DNA from: WFZT01 sp964571845
Lineage (GTDB): Bacteria > Hydrothermota > Hydrothermia > B15-G9 > WFZT01
Length of the DNA stretch: 42,628 bases
NCBI GenBank assembly: GCA_964571845.1
Contig: CAZNDM010000031.1
Location: forward strand, 1-42,628
Reading direction: 5' to 3'
The notes beneath the pieces are model-generated. The model was not told the DNA's origin, searched no databases, and saw only the letters and a list, made by a program, of their open reading frames with translations. Made by a program: the position numbers and the translations under genes. Positions 7,735 through 16,067 of this stretch are shown here, in pieces. The first letter of the stretch is position 1. The number at the start of each line of letters is the position of its first letter.

Positions 7735-8255
7735 GGGGAGAAAAATTTCTCTGGTGGATATTCTTCATCTTATTCGTAGCATTTCTGATTCTTGGTACTC
7801 TGGTCTTTTCAGCGGTCATCATCGAAAATCCAGTTGCTGCAGCCTTCTTCCTTGGTTTAACAGGATTCTGGCTCTTTGCCAACAGGCTCATATTTGGTTT
7901 TGCAGGAATAACAGATACTGCCAACACTCTGCTTAAAGGTGGTGAAGTGGACCGGGAAAAAATCGCCTCATATTCCAGAGAGCCCCATGAGAGAGTTAAA
8001 GACCTTAGCCTCATATCTTTACTGATACTGTGGAGAAACTATCTCGAGCCCTACAGATACGCCTACTACATTGCATTCTTCCTGACATTCATAATTTCGA
8101 TGCTCTTCCAGCTCAACATAATTCAGTCTTATGCCGGCACCATCGCAAAAGGAATAATGTTCGGGGCATCTGTTCCGACACTCATCGTCTGGGCACTTGA
8201 TCTCTTTTCAAAAGCGTATCTTGCAGAGGCTATGGGGAAAACCTTAACTGACTGA
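7731..8255 (+). CDS. Integral membrane protein, unknown
   Basis: The protein has 174 residues and is mostly hydrophobic. Predicted spans lie at about residues 8-31, 35-57, 110-130 and 140-160. A charged cytoplasmic-type loop between the second and third (about 60-105) includes EVDREKIASYSREPHERVKD and LWRNYLEPYR. No family is recognised. It is the last gene of the operon that starts at 5249 and overlaps its neighbour by 4 nt. With the preceding anchored protein it gives the locus a membrane component, so the RAMP/prefoldin proteins may act at the membrane. Confidence 0.75.
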   Translation: MRGEKFLWWIFFILFVAFLILGTLVFSAVIIENPVAAAFFLGLTGFWLFANRLIFGFAGITDTANTLLKGGEVDREKIASYSREPHERVKDLSLISLLILWRNYLEPYRYAYYIAFFLTFIISMLFQLNIIQSYAGTIAKGIMFGASVPTLIVWALDLFSKAYLAEAMGKTLTD

Positions 8256-8528
8256 TCCCGCTGTCAGGCTCCCTCCCCGTTACAGGAGTGGGGGGTTGGA
8301 TGGGTCCTCCTTTAAAGTGATTTTTCCATGCAAATCCACAAAAATTCACCCTGAACATATATGGTAATTCTCCAAAATTCAGGGTGTTTAAAAGAAAAAT
8401 CTTAGAAGGCAAAAATTCCTGTATCATGCGAGAATATACCCACCAAGCCGATACTGCATAGATGTAGAGGGTAAATTCGTAGATTTTGAAATCTCAACCT
8501 TCTCTTCGTGATGAGTGGAGATTATGTG

Positions 8529-8555
8529 TTACATGCTTCTTCAAAAAGCATGTAA
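8529..8555 (+). repeat. Perfect 10-bp hairpin just upstream of a promoter
   Basis: TTACATGCTT (8529-8538) and AAGCATGTAA (8546-8555) are exact inverted copies around a 7-nt loop. The element ends 12 nt before the -35 box at 8568. It could be a regulator-binding site or the terminator of the upstream transcript; a T-rich stretch follows it. Confidence 0.5.
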
Positions 8556-8567
8556 TTACTTGCTTTC

Positions 8568-8597
8568 TTGACAGCTTAGAAGGGCGAAAATTATAAT
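8568..8597 (+). promoter_or_regulatory. Near-consensus sigma-70 promoter
   Basis: TTGACA (8568-8573) and TATAAT (8592-8597) are both perfect, with an 18-nt spacer. The start would be near 8604, giving a leader of about 30 nt with an AGGGAGGAAAA ribosome site before the ATG at 8633. It probably drives the long run 8633-17206. Confidence 0.75.
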
Positions 8598-8632
8598 AAC
8601 CATTCAAAAAATCCGCCCAGGGAGGAAAACCA

Positions 8633-11425
8633 ATGGACGAAAAAAGGACGCGAGCCATTATTTTTGCTCTTGTAACATTTACAACTTGGCTTTTTTATTT
8701 TTTGACAACAGCCCCAACAGTTGTTTTCTGGGATGTCGGAGAATTCCTTGCATGTTCACATATTCTCGGCATCCCTCACCCGCCGGGAACCCCACTTTAT
8801 GTGATTCTTGGCAGATTTATGGATATTCTTCCCCTGCCTCTTGCACCCATTTTTAAGCTATTAAATGGAAATGAAGCGGTTAATTCTGTTTTGAAAATCA
8901 CATCAGTTTCCATGCTCTCAGGAGCATTTACTGCCGGCTTTGCCTATCTCATTGTTGTCAAACTTATTGACAGATGGAATGCGCCTGTACCACGAGTTTT
9001 TGCCCATATTGCAGGAATTTTTGCCGCTTTTATTGGTGCCTTCGCAAGAACAGTCTGGATGAATTCAATCGAGGCGGAGACCTATACCCCATCAGTATTC
9101 GTTATGGTTTTCCTTACCTGGGTCGCCCTTAACTGGTGGGAGCATAAGGATAGTCCGAAAAGTATCAGATACATTCTCTTTTCTCTTTATGTCCTTTTCC
9201 TATCAAGCGGTATCCATCTGATGCCACTGATATTCTTCCCCGCTCTTTTCCTATTCGTCTGGGCAGTTAAACCTTCTTTAATCTGGGATCTTGAATTTCT
9301 CGTTGTAACTGCGGCTACCTTTGCCCTGATCTCGTTAATGAAACTTACCTATGAGCCTTCAACTGGATCTGTTGCACTCCTCGTGGTGTCCCTCCTCGTA
9401 ATGGCCTGGTATCTTTACTACAAGAAATTATTCGATATAAACGACTTTCAAATAATGCTTTTTATCGGCGGTTTTGTCGTAACGCTGATCGGTCTTTACA
9501 TCAAAAACTCTCTGCTTTTGGTTATCGGAACCTTCATTGACATTATCATCCTTTACATAAAAGCCCGGCTGTACAAGGATTGGAAGGGATTTGCTCTGAT
9601 CCTCATCGTTGTGGCATTTTCCGCAGAATTTACGATGATGGTACGCGCGATACACAATCCGAAAATAAACGAGACAGACCCATCGAACTGGCGTGCATTC
9701 ATGGATGCACTACTGAGAAAGCAGTATGAACCTGCAAAACTTTTCCCCCGTCGCATTCCTTTTACTGATCAGCTCCTTCTTTTCTGGAGGTATTTCTCCT
9801 GGCAATATGCAAGTCTCGTACTTCCCCTCACATTCCTCGGGCTTCTTGGTGTTGTAACACACTTTGGGAATGACAAAAAATCCTTCTGGCTCGTCGGTAC
9901 TGCTCTCCTCATGGGTAGTCTTGGGCTTATTCTTTACCTGAATCTAAAAGATTCTCCCACCCAGCCTATCAATCCCATAAACCCGAGAGAGGTAAGAGAT
10001 AGGGATTATTTCTTTGCTCCTTTTTACACATATTTTGCCATTTACATGGGAATCGGGCTCTGGGAATTGATGAGACTCCTTGCAGTATATCTCAAGAAAT
10101 GGATAATAGGGTTGGTAACCGGGATCCTCATTGCAGGTGCACTACAGGGTTATCAGTTCAAATATTTCTGGCCCATAGTTGACAGGACACACAACTACAT
10201 GGCTGAAGACTACGCGTACGACCTTTTGATCTCTCCCATGAAAAATCCAAACGGTGGGCCTGTGATCCTTTACACAAATGGGGATAACGACACATTCCCC
10301 GTCTGGTTTGATCAGGAGGTTCTTGGATATCGTAAAGATGTAATAATTGCTAATCTTTCGTTGATTAACACAAACTGGTATGTAAAACAGCTCAAAGATT
10401 GGGGTGCTCCCATCAGTTTTTCAAAGGCAGAGATAGACAAATTCCCACCTGCCCTGCTTATGCCCGGTGGAAAAGTCCTCTATCTCAGAGACATAATGAT
10501 CCGTGATATGATCGCGACTTCAGCAGGCTATAAATTTGGTCCTGACGACTATGTACAGCTCACGCCCGGACTCAGGGTGCCGAAGCTTTATTTCGAACCT
10601 GCAGATTCATTTTTAAATAAGGTCATCAAGGGTGCAAAGTTCAAAATTCCCATTTACTTTGCACTTACTGTTACACCTGATGTATATAAACCCTGGAGCA
10701 GATATCTTCTGAGTGAAGGGCTTGCATTCAGACTCATGTCTGAAGATGTATCAAGTGGCATATTCCCGGAAGGAATAAACATCGAGAGAACAAGGTACCT
10801 TCTTCATGGGAATATGAAAGTCCAGGAATTTCTTGAAAAATACGCCAATTCAAAATCTCCATGGGGTATTTTCCGTTATAGAGGCATATTTGACAACACC
10901 TACAAGGATGAGACTCATCTCAAACTTGTCAGAAACCTTGCCTCAGTTGCCCTGAGATTGGGTTATTATTACAGTTTCATGGATTCTCTCGATCAGGCGA
11001 TCGACGAGCTGTATTTTGCCAAAAAACTCGCAGAAGTTGTAACAAAATATCAGCCTGCATCTGATGTAACCAGACAGATTCTTGCCATCGATCTTATGAT
11101 AGGAAATCTGTACAAAGAGAAAGGTGACCTCGACAGGGCGATTGAATATTACGAGGAGGCTATGCAAATCCAGAAAGTACCTTTACTTTACAAGCAAATT
11201 GGTTTAACCTATCTTGAAAAAGGAGATACGGCAAAGGCTATTGAAAACCTTGAGATAGCAATGAGTATGACACCAAAAGACAGGGAGATTTTTGAAGCGC
11301 TTAAATCAATTTATAAGTCAAAAGGAGACAGTGATCAGATAAAGCGGCTGTACAAAGAATGGATTAAGAATAATCCAAACGATTCAGCCGCGATGAAAGA
11401 GTTGAATAAATTGGGAGGAAATTAA
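8633..11425 (+). CDS. DUF2723 (TMEM260-like, GT-C type) membrane protein with C-terminal TPRs
   Basis: The product has 930 residues. The N-terminal half is a polytopic membrane region. Its first loop carries FWDVGEFLACSHILGIPHPP (about residues 32-51), the hallmark of DUF2723, a family distantly related to GT-C glycosyltransferases and to eukaryotic TMEM260, a protein O-mannosyltransferase. The acidic residues of this loop are the expected catalytic or metal-associated positions. A soluble region of about 250 residues follows (about 510-760). At least three tetratricopeptide repeats close the protein (about 770-925; for example IGNLYKEKGDLDRAIEYYEE and IGLTYLEKGDTAKAIENLE). The likely role is transfer of sugars from a lipid carrier to surface proteins. 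Acceptor and sugar are unknown. Confidence 0.85.
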   Translation: MDEKRTRAIIFALVTFTTWLFYFLTTAPTVVFWDVGEFLACSHILGIPHPPGTPLYVILGRFMDILPLPLAPIFKLLNGNEAVNSVLKITSVSMLSGAFTAGFAYLIVVKLIDRWNAPVPRVFAHIAGIFAAFIGAFARTVWMNSIEAETYTPSVFVMVFLTWVALNWWEHKDSPKSIRYILFSLYVLFLSSGIHLMPLIFFPALFLFVWAVKPSLIWDLEFLVVTAATFALISLMKLTYEPSTGSVALLVVSLLVMAWYLYYKKLFDINDFQIMLFIGGFVVTLIGLYIKNSLLLVIGTFIDIIILYIKARLYKDWKGFALILIVVAFSAEFTMMVRAIHNPKINETDPSNWRAFMDALLRKQYEPAKLFPRRIPFTDQLLLFWRYFSWQYASLVLPLTFLGLLGVVTHFGNDKKSFWLVGTALLMGSLGLILYLNLKDSPTQPINPINPREVRDRDYFFAPFYTYFAIYMGIGLWELMRLLAVYLKKWIIGLVTGILIAGALQGYQFKYFWPIVDRTHNYMAEDYAYDLLISPMKNPNGGPVILYTNGDNDTFPVWFDQEVLGYRKDVIIANLSLINTNWYVKQLKDWGAPISFSKAEIDKFPPALLMPGGKVLYLRDIMIRDMIATSAGYKFGPDDYVQLTPGLRVPKLYFEPADSFLNKVIKGAKFKIPIYFALTVTPDVYKPWSRYLLSEGLAFRLMSEDVSSGIFPEGINIERTRYLLHGNMKVQEFLEKYANSKSPWGIFRYRGIFDNTYKDETHLKLVRNLASVALRLGYYYSFMDSLDQAIDELYFAKKLAEVVTKYQPASDVTRQILAIDLMIGNLYKEKGDLDRAIEYYEEAMQIQKVPLLYKQIGLTYLEKGDTAKAIENLEIAMSMTPKDREIFEALKSIYKSKGDSDQIKRLYKEWIKNNPNDSAAMKELNKLGGN

Positions 11426-11426
11426 C

Positions 11427-12551
11427 ATGGCTCATGCTTATACACCGGGTTTAAAAGTAACTAAAGCCACAATTTTAAGGAAAGAAAGAAGGCTTCCCCT
11501 TCCTGGAGAGGTTCTTGTTAAAAAGGGAGACAGGGTAAAAGCAGAAGACATTGTTGCGAGAACAGAATTACCTGGCAATGTAAGACCGATAAATGTTGCG
11601 GGCCAGCTTTCTGTCCCGCCCGGTGATCTACCTAACCTGATGTTGAAAAAAGTGGGGGATCCTGTGAAAAAGGGGGAACCTATTGCCCAGTCAAAGGGAA
11701 TCTTTGGACTCTTCAAATCCACCGTTACATCTCCAGTTGACGGAACCATCAAAAGTATTTCCAATGTTACCGGACAGGTGATAATAGAGGAGCCGCCAAT
11801 TCCGGTAGAAGTGATGGCATACATTGATGGCGAGGTTGTTGAAATTATTCCCAACGAAGGGGTTATTGTGGAAACAATTGCGACATTTGTCCAGGGTATT
11901 TTTGGAATAGGCGGAGAAAGGATAGGACACTTAAAAATGGCTGCAAACTCACCTGATGACATCCTGACACCTGATAAGATTACTGAGGAAGACAGAGGAA
12001 AGGTGCTTGTTGGCGGTGCATTTGTCACTTCTGACGCCCTGAATCGGGCAGTAGAGGTCGGTGCAGCTGGCATTGTTGTAGGCGGTATTGACGATAAAAA
12101 CCTGAGAGAATTCCTTGGATACGACATCGGCGTTGCAATCACGGGATCCGAGCAAAAGGGGATCACCCTTATCATAACAGAGGGCTTCGGTAAAATCAGC
12201 ATGGCGAAGAGGACATTCGAACTTCTAAAAAGCATTGAGGGCAAGAAGGTCTCTATCAATGGTGCAACGCAGATAAGAGCAGGTGTTATAAGACCTGAGA
12301 TCATAGCTCCTGGTGCCAATCCTGAAGACCTGAAATCAGATGAAGAAAAGCTCAGTGCCGGGCTTGACATTGGAACCCATGTAAGGGTTATCCGTGAGCC
12401 TTACTTTGGAAAGATCGGGAAAGTTACCGCTCTGCCACCTGAGCTTCAGGTCATTGAGACCGAGGCAAAGGTCAGGGTCCTCGAGCTTGAATTTGAAGAC
12501 GGAACGAGGGTACTTGTTCCCCGCGCCAATGTGGAAATAATTGAGGAATAA
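11427..12551 (+). CDS. Lipoyl-like/KOW domain protein, conserved but uncharacterised
   Basis: The 374-residue product is not a known enzyme. Its N-terminal third has barrel-sandwich features: LPLPGEVLVKKGDRVKAEDI (about 23-42), KVGDPVKKGEPIA and TVTSPVDGTIKSIS. These resemble lipoyl/biotinyl and NqrA/RnfC-type hammerheads but have no modifiable lysine motif. The middle (about 150-290) has alpha/beta sequence with GAAGIVVGGI and GVAITGSEQKG. The C-terminus (about 312-374) is a KOW-like SH3 fold: GTHVRVIREPYFGKIGKV, then a strand pair ending in VPRANVEIIE. KOW domains usually bind RNA or the transcription and translation machinery. GGGAGGAAATTAAC precedes the ATG, 1 nt after the previous stop. 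Confidence 0.7.
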   Translation: MAHAYTPGLKVTKATILRKERRLPLPGEVLVKKGDRVKAEDIVARTELPGNVRPINVAGQLSVPPGDLPNLMLKKVGDPVKKGEPIAQSKGIFGLFKSTVTSPVDGTIKSISNVTGQVIIEEPPIPVEVMAYIDGEVVEIIPNEGVIVETIATFVQGIFGIGGERIGHLKMAANSPDDILTPDKITEEDRGKVLVGGAFVTSDALNRAVEVGAAGIVVGGIDDKNLREFLGYDIGVAITGSEQKGITLIITEGFGKISMAKRTFELLKSIEGKKVSINGATQIRAGVIRPEIIAPGANPEDLKSDEEKLSAGLDIGTHVRVIREPYFGKIGKVTALPPELQVIETEAKVRVLELEFEDGTRVLVPRANVEIIEE

Positions 12552-12552
12552 A

Positions 12553-13479
12553 TTGGAGAAGAAATCCCTCAGGAAAGCCTTCGGGGAATTTTTGATCGAG
12601 ATCGGGGAGAGGGATCCCCGTGTTGTCGCACTTGCCGCTGATCTTGCTAAATCCACCCAAACAGAGATGTTTAAAGCCAGATTCCCTGATAGACACTTTG
12701 AATTTGGCATTCAGGAACAGAACATGATGGGAGTGGCGGCGGGCCTCGCCTCTACAGGAAAAATCCCTTTTGCCTCTACCTTTGCCGTGTTTGCTGCAGG
12801 AAGAGCCTATGATCAGGTGAGATTATCAATCGCTTATGCAAACTTCAATGTCAAAATTGTCGCAACCCATGCAGGTTTAGCAACCGGCGAAGATGGCGCT
12901 TCACACCAGATGACAGAAGACATTGCCCTGATGGGTGCCATTCCCGGTATGGTGGTCCTTTCTGCATCAGACTACTACTCTACAAAATCGGTTCTCTTGG
13001 CTGCCTATCAGTATGTGGGACCCGTTTATGTGAGGCTCATCAGACCATCAACTCCCGTAATTTACAGGGAGATTTTTGATTTCAAAATAGGCGATGTTAA
13101 AAAATTAAAAGACGGGCAAGATCTGGCAATTGTATCGTATGGATACACCCTCCACAAAGCCCTTGAGGCAGCTGAAAAACTTAGAGAGAAAAAAATCGGT
13201 GCGGCCGTTTACGATTTCCTGACAATAAAACCCATAACCGAAAACGTACTTACAGAGTTGGGAGCATATCCCCATATTATCGTTGTCGAGGACCATGTAA
13301 AGTGGGGAGGTCTCGGAGCCAATCTCTCAGCTTTGCTGAGCGAGTCAGGCTACGGGACAAGAGTAACAATCATCGGTATTAACGATCAGTTTGGACGCTC
13401 AGGATCACCTGAAGATCTTTACGCACTATATGGGCTTGATACTGATAGTATTGTTCGCAAGGTTGAGGAAATTTTGTGA
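12553..13479 (+). CDS. Transketolase C-terminal subunit (split transketolase)
   Basis: The 308-residue protein covers the pyrimidine-binding and C-terminal domains of transketolase/DXS-type enzymes. FEFGIQEQNMMGVAAGLA (about residues 50-67) contains the Glu that activates thiamine diphosphate. HAGLATGEDGASHQMTEDIA (about 112-131) is the characteristic His-containing substrate loop. The N-terminal pyrophosphate-binding half is absent, as in archaea and several bacteria where two genes encode the enzyme; that partner is not in the window. I place the start at TTG 12553, which has GAGG 6 nt upstream (12543-12546). An in-frame TTG at 12541 lacks a good site. The stop overlaps the ftsE GTG by 4 nt. 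Confidence 0.85.
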   Translation: MEKKSLRKAFGEFLIEIGERDPRVVALAADLAKSTQTEMFKARFPDRHFEFGIQEQNMMGVAAGLASTGKIPFASTFAVFAAGRAYDQVRLSIAYANFNVKIVATHAGLATGEDGASHQMTEDIALMGAIPGMVVLSASDYYSTKSVLLAAYQYVGPVYVRLIRPSTPVIYREIFDFKIGDVKKLKDGQDLAIVSYGYTLHKALEAAEKLREKKIGAAVYDFLTIKPITENVLTELGAYPHIIVVEDHVKWGGLGANLSALLSESGYGTRVTIIGINDQFGRSGSPEDLYALYGLDTDSIVRKVEEIL

Positions 13480-14159
13480 GTTATATAAATTTTAAAAATG
13501 TCTCAAAAACATACAGAGATCGATGGTACGCACTCCAGGATGTGAGTTTTTCGATCGATAAAGGCGAATTTGTCTTTGTCATCGGTCCTACAGGTGCTGG
13601 AAAAACAACGCTCCTGAGTCACATCTATTTTAAAGAATTCCCGACTTTCGGGACGGTTGAAGTTCTCGGTTACTCGACGGATACCGTGAAAAAAAAAGAA
13701 ATACCCTTCCTGAGACGCAAGATCGGCGTAATCTTCCAGGATTTTAAGCTTTTAAGCGACAGGAATGTCCTAAAAAATGTCTCTATAGCCCTTGAGGTAA
13801 CAGGAACACCTGGAGGTGAAGCCGAGAGAAGAGCAAGAGCAATTCTAACTGAACTGGGCATGGGAGACAAGCTTTATAAGATGCCCAACGAACTTTCAGG
13901 CGGCGAGGGTCAGAAAGTGGCAATTGCAAGGGCTCTTGTAAGAGAACCTTTTATACTCCTTGCCGATGAACCCACAGGGAATATTGATCCCGAATCATCA
14001 GAAGAGATCCTGAAGATCTTGAAAAGAGTCAACGACAGGGGTACAACCGTTATTGTTGCAACACACAACTATGGATTCCTCGAAAAAGTGGTGAGAAAAA
14101 GGGTTCTTGCACTTCAAGCCGGGAGGCTTGTTAAGGATGAAAGATTTTATATTAAATGA
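13476..14159 (+). CDS. ftsE: Cell division ATP-binding protein FtsE
   Basis: FtsE is the cytoplasmic ATPase of the FtsEX complex, which transmits ATP-driven conformational changes to periplasmic peptidoglycan hydrolase activators at the septum. The 227 residues include Walker A GPTGAGKTT (about 38-46), the Q-loop VIFQDF (about 88-93), signature LSGGEGQKVAIARAL (about 137-151), Walker B ILLADEPTGNIDPE (about 157-170) and the switch His in VATHN. Translation starts at GTG 13476, overlapping the transketolase stop. FtsX starts inside its last codons, the usual coupling for this pair. Confidence 0.93.
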   Translation: MSYINFKNVSKTYRDRWYALQDVSFSIDKGEFVFVIGPTGAGKTTLLSHIYFKEFPTFGTVEVLGYSTDTVKKKEIPFLRRKIGVIFQDFKLLSDRNVLKNVSIALEVTGTPGGEAERRARAILTELGMGDKLYKMPNELSGGEGQKVAIARALVREPFILLADEPTGNIDPESSEEILKILKRVNDRGTTVIVATHNYGFLEKVVRKRVLALQAGRLVKDERFYIK

Positions 14160-14991
14160 AGCTCTGGGAGCTTACAGATCCGCACGTGGAATGGCATGGG
14201 TTTCAACTGCTGTCTCATTTACTTTGATACTCATTTTTGGTGCCAGTCTCTATATCTCCATGCTGGTTTTTAACATCTTTGTAAACGAAAAAAAGAACAT
14301 CAAAATTGATGTCTATCTCAAGGAAGACCTTCCGGAAGAGCTAAAGTTGAGCCTTTACAGGGCAATAACCCGGTTTGCTGGTATTGAAGAGGTTAAGCTT
14401 GTAACAAGAGATGAAGCTCTGAAGATTTTCAAAACAAACTACCCTGAATACTCTGACCTTGTCAGCGTATTTTCAGATATTCCTTTTCCAGAAAGTTATG
14501 TGGTCAGGATCAAACCCCACTGGAAAGACCCTCAGCACATAAAACACATTGTTAAAGAGATTTCCGCTTTACCGGGCATTGATGAAGTATATGCAGGCAC
14601 TGAATGGATTAACCGTTTATCGAAGGTCTCTATTGTTTTCATATCCATATCCTTTGCATTACTACTGGGGCTATTTATTGCCATCAACTATGTGATTTAT
14701 CAAACTATTAGATTGATCATAAACGCAAGAAAAGAACTCATCGAGATTCTTGATCTCGTTGGTGCAACAAGATCAACAATAGAGATTCCGTACCTCATCA
14801 ACGGTACAATTTATGGCTTCACAGGCGGCCTGAGCGCTGCTCTGGCACTGAAATTACTCATAAGTTTTTTATCTGCTGTCCTATCGTACAACTTACCGGA
14901 CTTTCTTTTGATTTATCCGTTACTTATCATTATCGGAACAATTACCGGCTTCATAGCCTCATTTTTCTCATTTGAAGAAGTACTGCCATGA
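14137..14991 (+). CDS. ftsX: Cell division protein FtsX
   Basis: FtsX is the membrane partner of FtsE. The 284-residue protein has one span near the N-terminus (about 22-46), an extracytoplasmic domain (about 50-160, with KIDVYLKEDLPEELK and YVVRIKP) and three spans in the C-terminal third. The latter contain the permease-type motif ELIEILDLVGATRSTI. ATG 14137 is chosen because GGGAGG lies at 14121-14126; a longer reading from 14107 would start within ftsE. The stop overlaps the ATG of the EnvC-like gene as ATGA. Confidence 0.92.
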   Translation: MKDFILNEALGAYRSARGMAWVSTAVSFTLILIFGASLYISMLVFNIFVNEKKNIKIDVYLKEDLPEELKLSLYRAITRFAGIEEVKLVTRDEALKIFKTNYPEYSDLVSVFSDIPFPESYVVRIKPHWKDPQHIKHIVKEISALPGIDEVYAGTEWINRLSKVSIVFISISFALLLGLFIAINYVIYQTIRLIINARKELIEILDLVGATRSTIEIPYLINGTIYGFTGGLSAALALKLLISFLSAVLSYNLPDFLLIYPLLIIIGTITGFIASFFSFEEVLP

Positions 14992-16067
14992 AAATACTCC
15001 TGATTTTCCTTATCCTTTCATCGGGTGCTTACGAAAAGAAAATCAGACTTTACGAAAAAAAGCTGAAAAAACTCCACAAAGAGCTCGTATCCTTACAAAA
15101 GCAGAAAAAAGATGTGCTGAAAAAGATTGCTGTCATAGACAGACAGCTGGATATCCTTGAAGAGATGCTTGACATCCAGAAAGCCCATGAAGACAGCTTA
15201 AGAAGATCCATATCGAGTTTGAAAAAGGACATAGACAGTCTGCAAACTGACCTCACCTACAAAGAGGAGATCCTCAAAACCTATCTTGTAAGATTGTATA
15301 AATACGGTGAGCCGGGATTCCTCCAGATCTTGATGAAAACAAAGGACCCCTACGAGTCGTACAGAAAAATAAGAATTTACACATATATCCTGGAAAAGGA
15401 AAAACAGCTCCACGAGCAGGTTCGCAGTGATCTCAGGGAACTTGCCCGTAAGAGAGAACTTTTAAAGAAACAACTTATAGAGGTCAACCGGGTCCAAAAA
15501 GAAATCTCCTACAGGAAAAGACAGCTTGAGGAAAAGAAAAGGCAAAAAAGGGCACTGCTCAGGAAAATAAAAAATCAGCAGAAGAGAAAGGAGTATGAAA
15601 TAAGGAGATTGGAGCGTGAGAAGAAGAAACTGGAAAGAATTCTAAAAAGACTGGAGAAAAAGAGGAAGAAGAGCAAAAAACGCTATGTTCCCAAGAGCAA
15701 AAGATTTATCTGGCCTGTAAGGGGGAAAATAGTTGAAAAATTTGGAGTTATAGTTGATCCAAGATATGGTACAAAGATAAACAACCCGGGAATCGACATT
15801 AAATCCTCTCCCGGTGCTGAGGTAATTGCATCCAGAGATGGAGTGGTTGTATATGCGGGGAATTTTATATCATACAGGGGAGTGGTTATCATTGAGCACG
15901 GATCAGTTTACACGGTTTACGCAAGATTAAGAAAAATCCTCGTAAAGGAGGGACAGGTCGTCAGTCAGGGTGAAGTTATAGGACAACTCTCAATGAAAAA
16001 TCCAATATTACATTTCGAAATAAGGGTTAATGGGAGGGCGGTAAATCCATTAAAATATTTAAAATGA
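14988..16067 (+). CDS. envC: EnvC-like coiled-coil/degenerate LytM protein (FtsEX partner)
   Basis: The product has 359 residues: a short signal peptide (MKILLIFLILSSG), a long Lys/Glu-rich coiled coil (about 17-235) and a C-terminal M23/LytM-type domain (about 238-359). LytM zinc ligands are partly missing. The first His is replaced in NNPGIDIKS, and the usual YAHL is YARL; only LHFEIR keeps its His. EnvC of proteobacteria is also a non-catalytic LytM protein that activates amidases when FtsEX hydrolyses ATP. Gene order ftsE-ftsX-this gene with 4-nt overlap supports the same job. The cognate amidase is not in the window. Confidence 0.85.
   Translation: MKILLIFLILSSGAYEKKIRLYEKKLKKLHKELVSLQKQKKDVLKKIAVIDRQLDILEEMLDIQKAHEDSLRRSISSLKKDIDSLQTDLTYKEEILKTYLVRLYKYGEPGFLQILMKTKDPYESYRKIRIYTYILEKEKQLHEQVRSDLRELARKRELLKKQLIEVNRVQKEISYRKRQLEEKKRQKRALLRKIKNQQKRKEYEIRRLEREKKKLERILKRLEKKRKKSKKRYVPKSKRFIWPVRGKIVEKFGVIVDPRYGTKINNPGIDIKSSPGAEVIASRDGVVVYAGNFISYRGVVIIEHGSVYTVYARLRKILVKEGQVVSQGEVIGQLSMKNPILHFEIRVNGRAVNPLKYLK

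Larger units (their letters stand above)
8256..8632 (+). other. 377-bp intergenic region between two plus-strand operons
   Basis: No gene is visible. It holds a G-rich stretch near 8270-8300, a 9-bp inverted repeat (8347-8355 with 8378-8386, 22-nt loop), a 10-bp hairpin (8529-8555) and a near-consensus promoter (8568-8597). The first inverted repeat is followed by an A/T-rich run but lacks a clear T-tract, so it is only a weak terminator candidate for the preceding operon. Confidence 0.6.

Noticed and set aside
5186..8255. CRISPR array or further cas genes around the RAMP-like protein
   Set aside because: No regularly spaced repeats and no Cas1, Cas2, Cas6, Cas10 or Csm2-4 motifs are seen anywhere in the window.
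8270..8300. G/C-rich hairpin as terminator of the RAMP-prefoldin operon
   Set aside because: Pairing is short and includes a G-U pair, and no T-tract follows.
11438..12370. Long 310-codon open frame on the minus strand
   Set aside because: It lies opposite the lipoyl-like/KOW gene, is rich in Ser, Pro and Ile of the antisense type, has no family resemblance, and the plus-strand gene has ribosome site and operon spacing.
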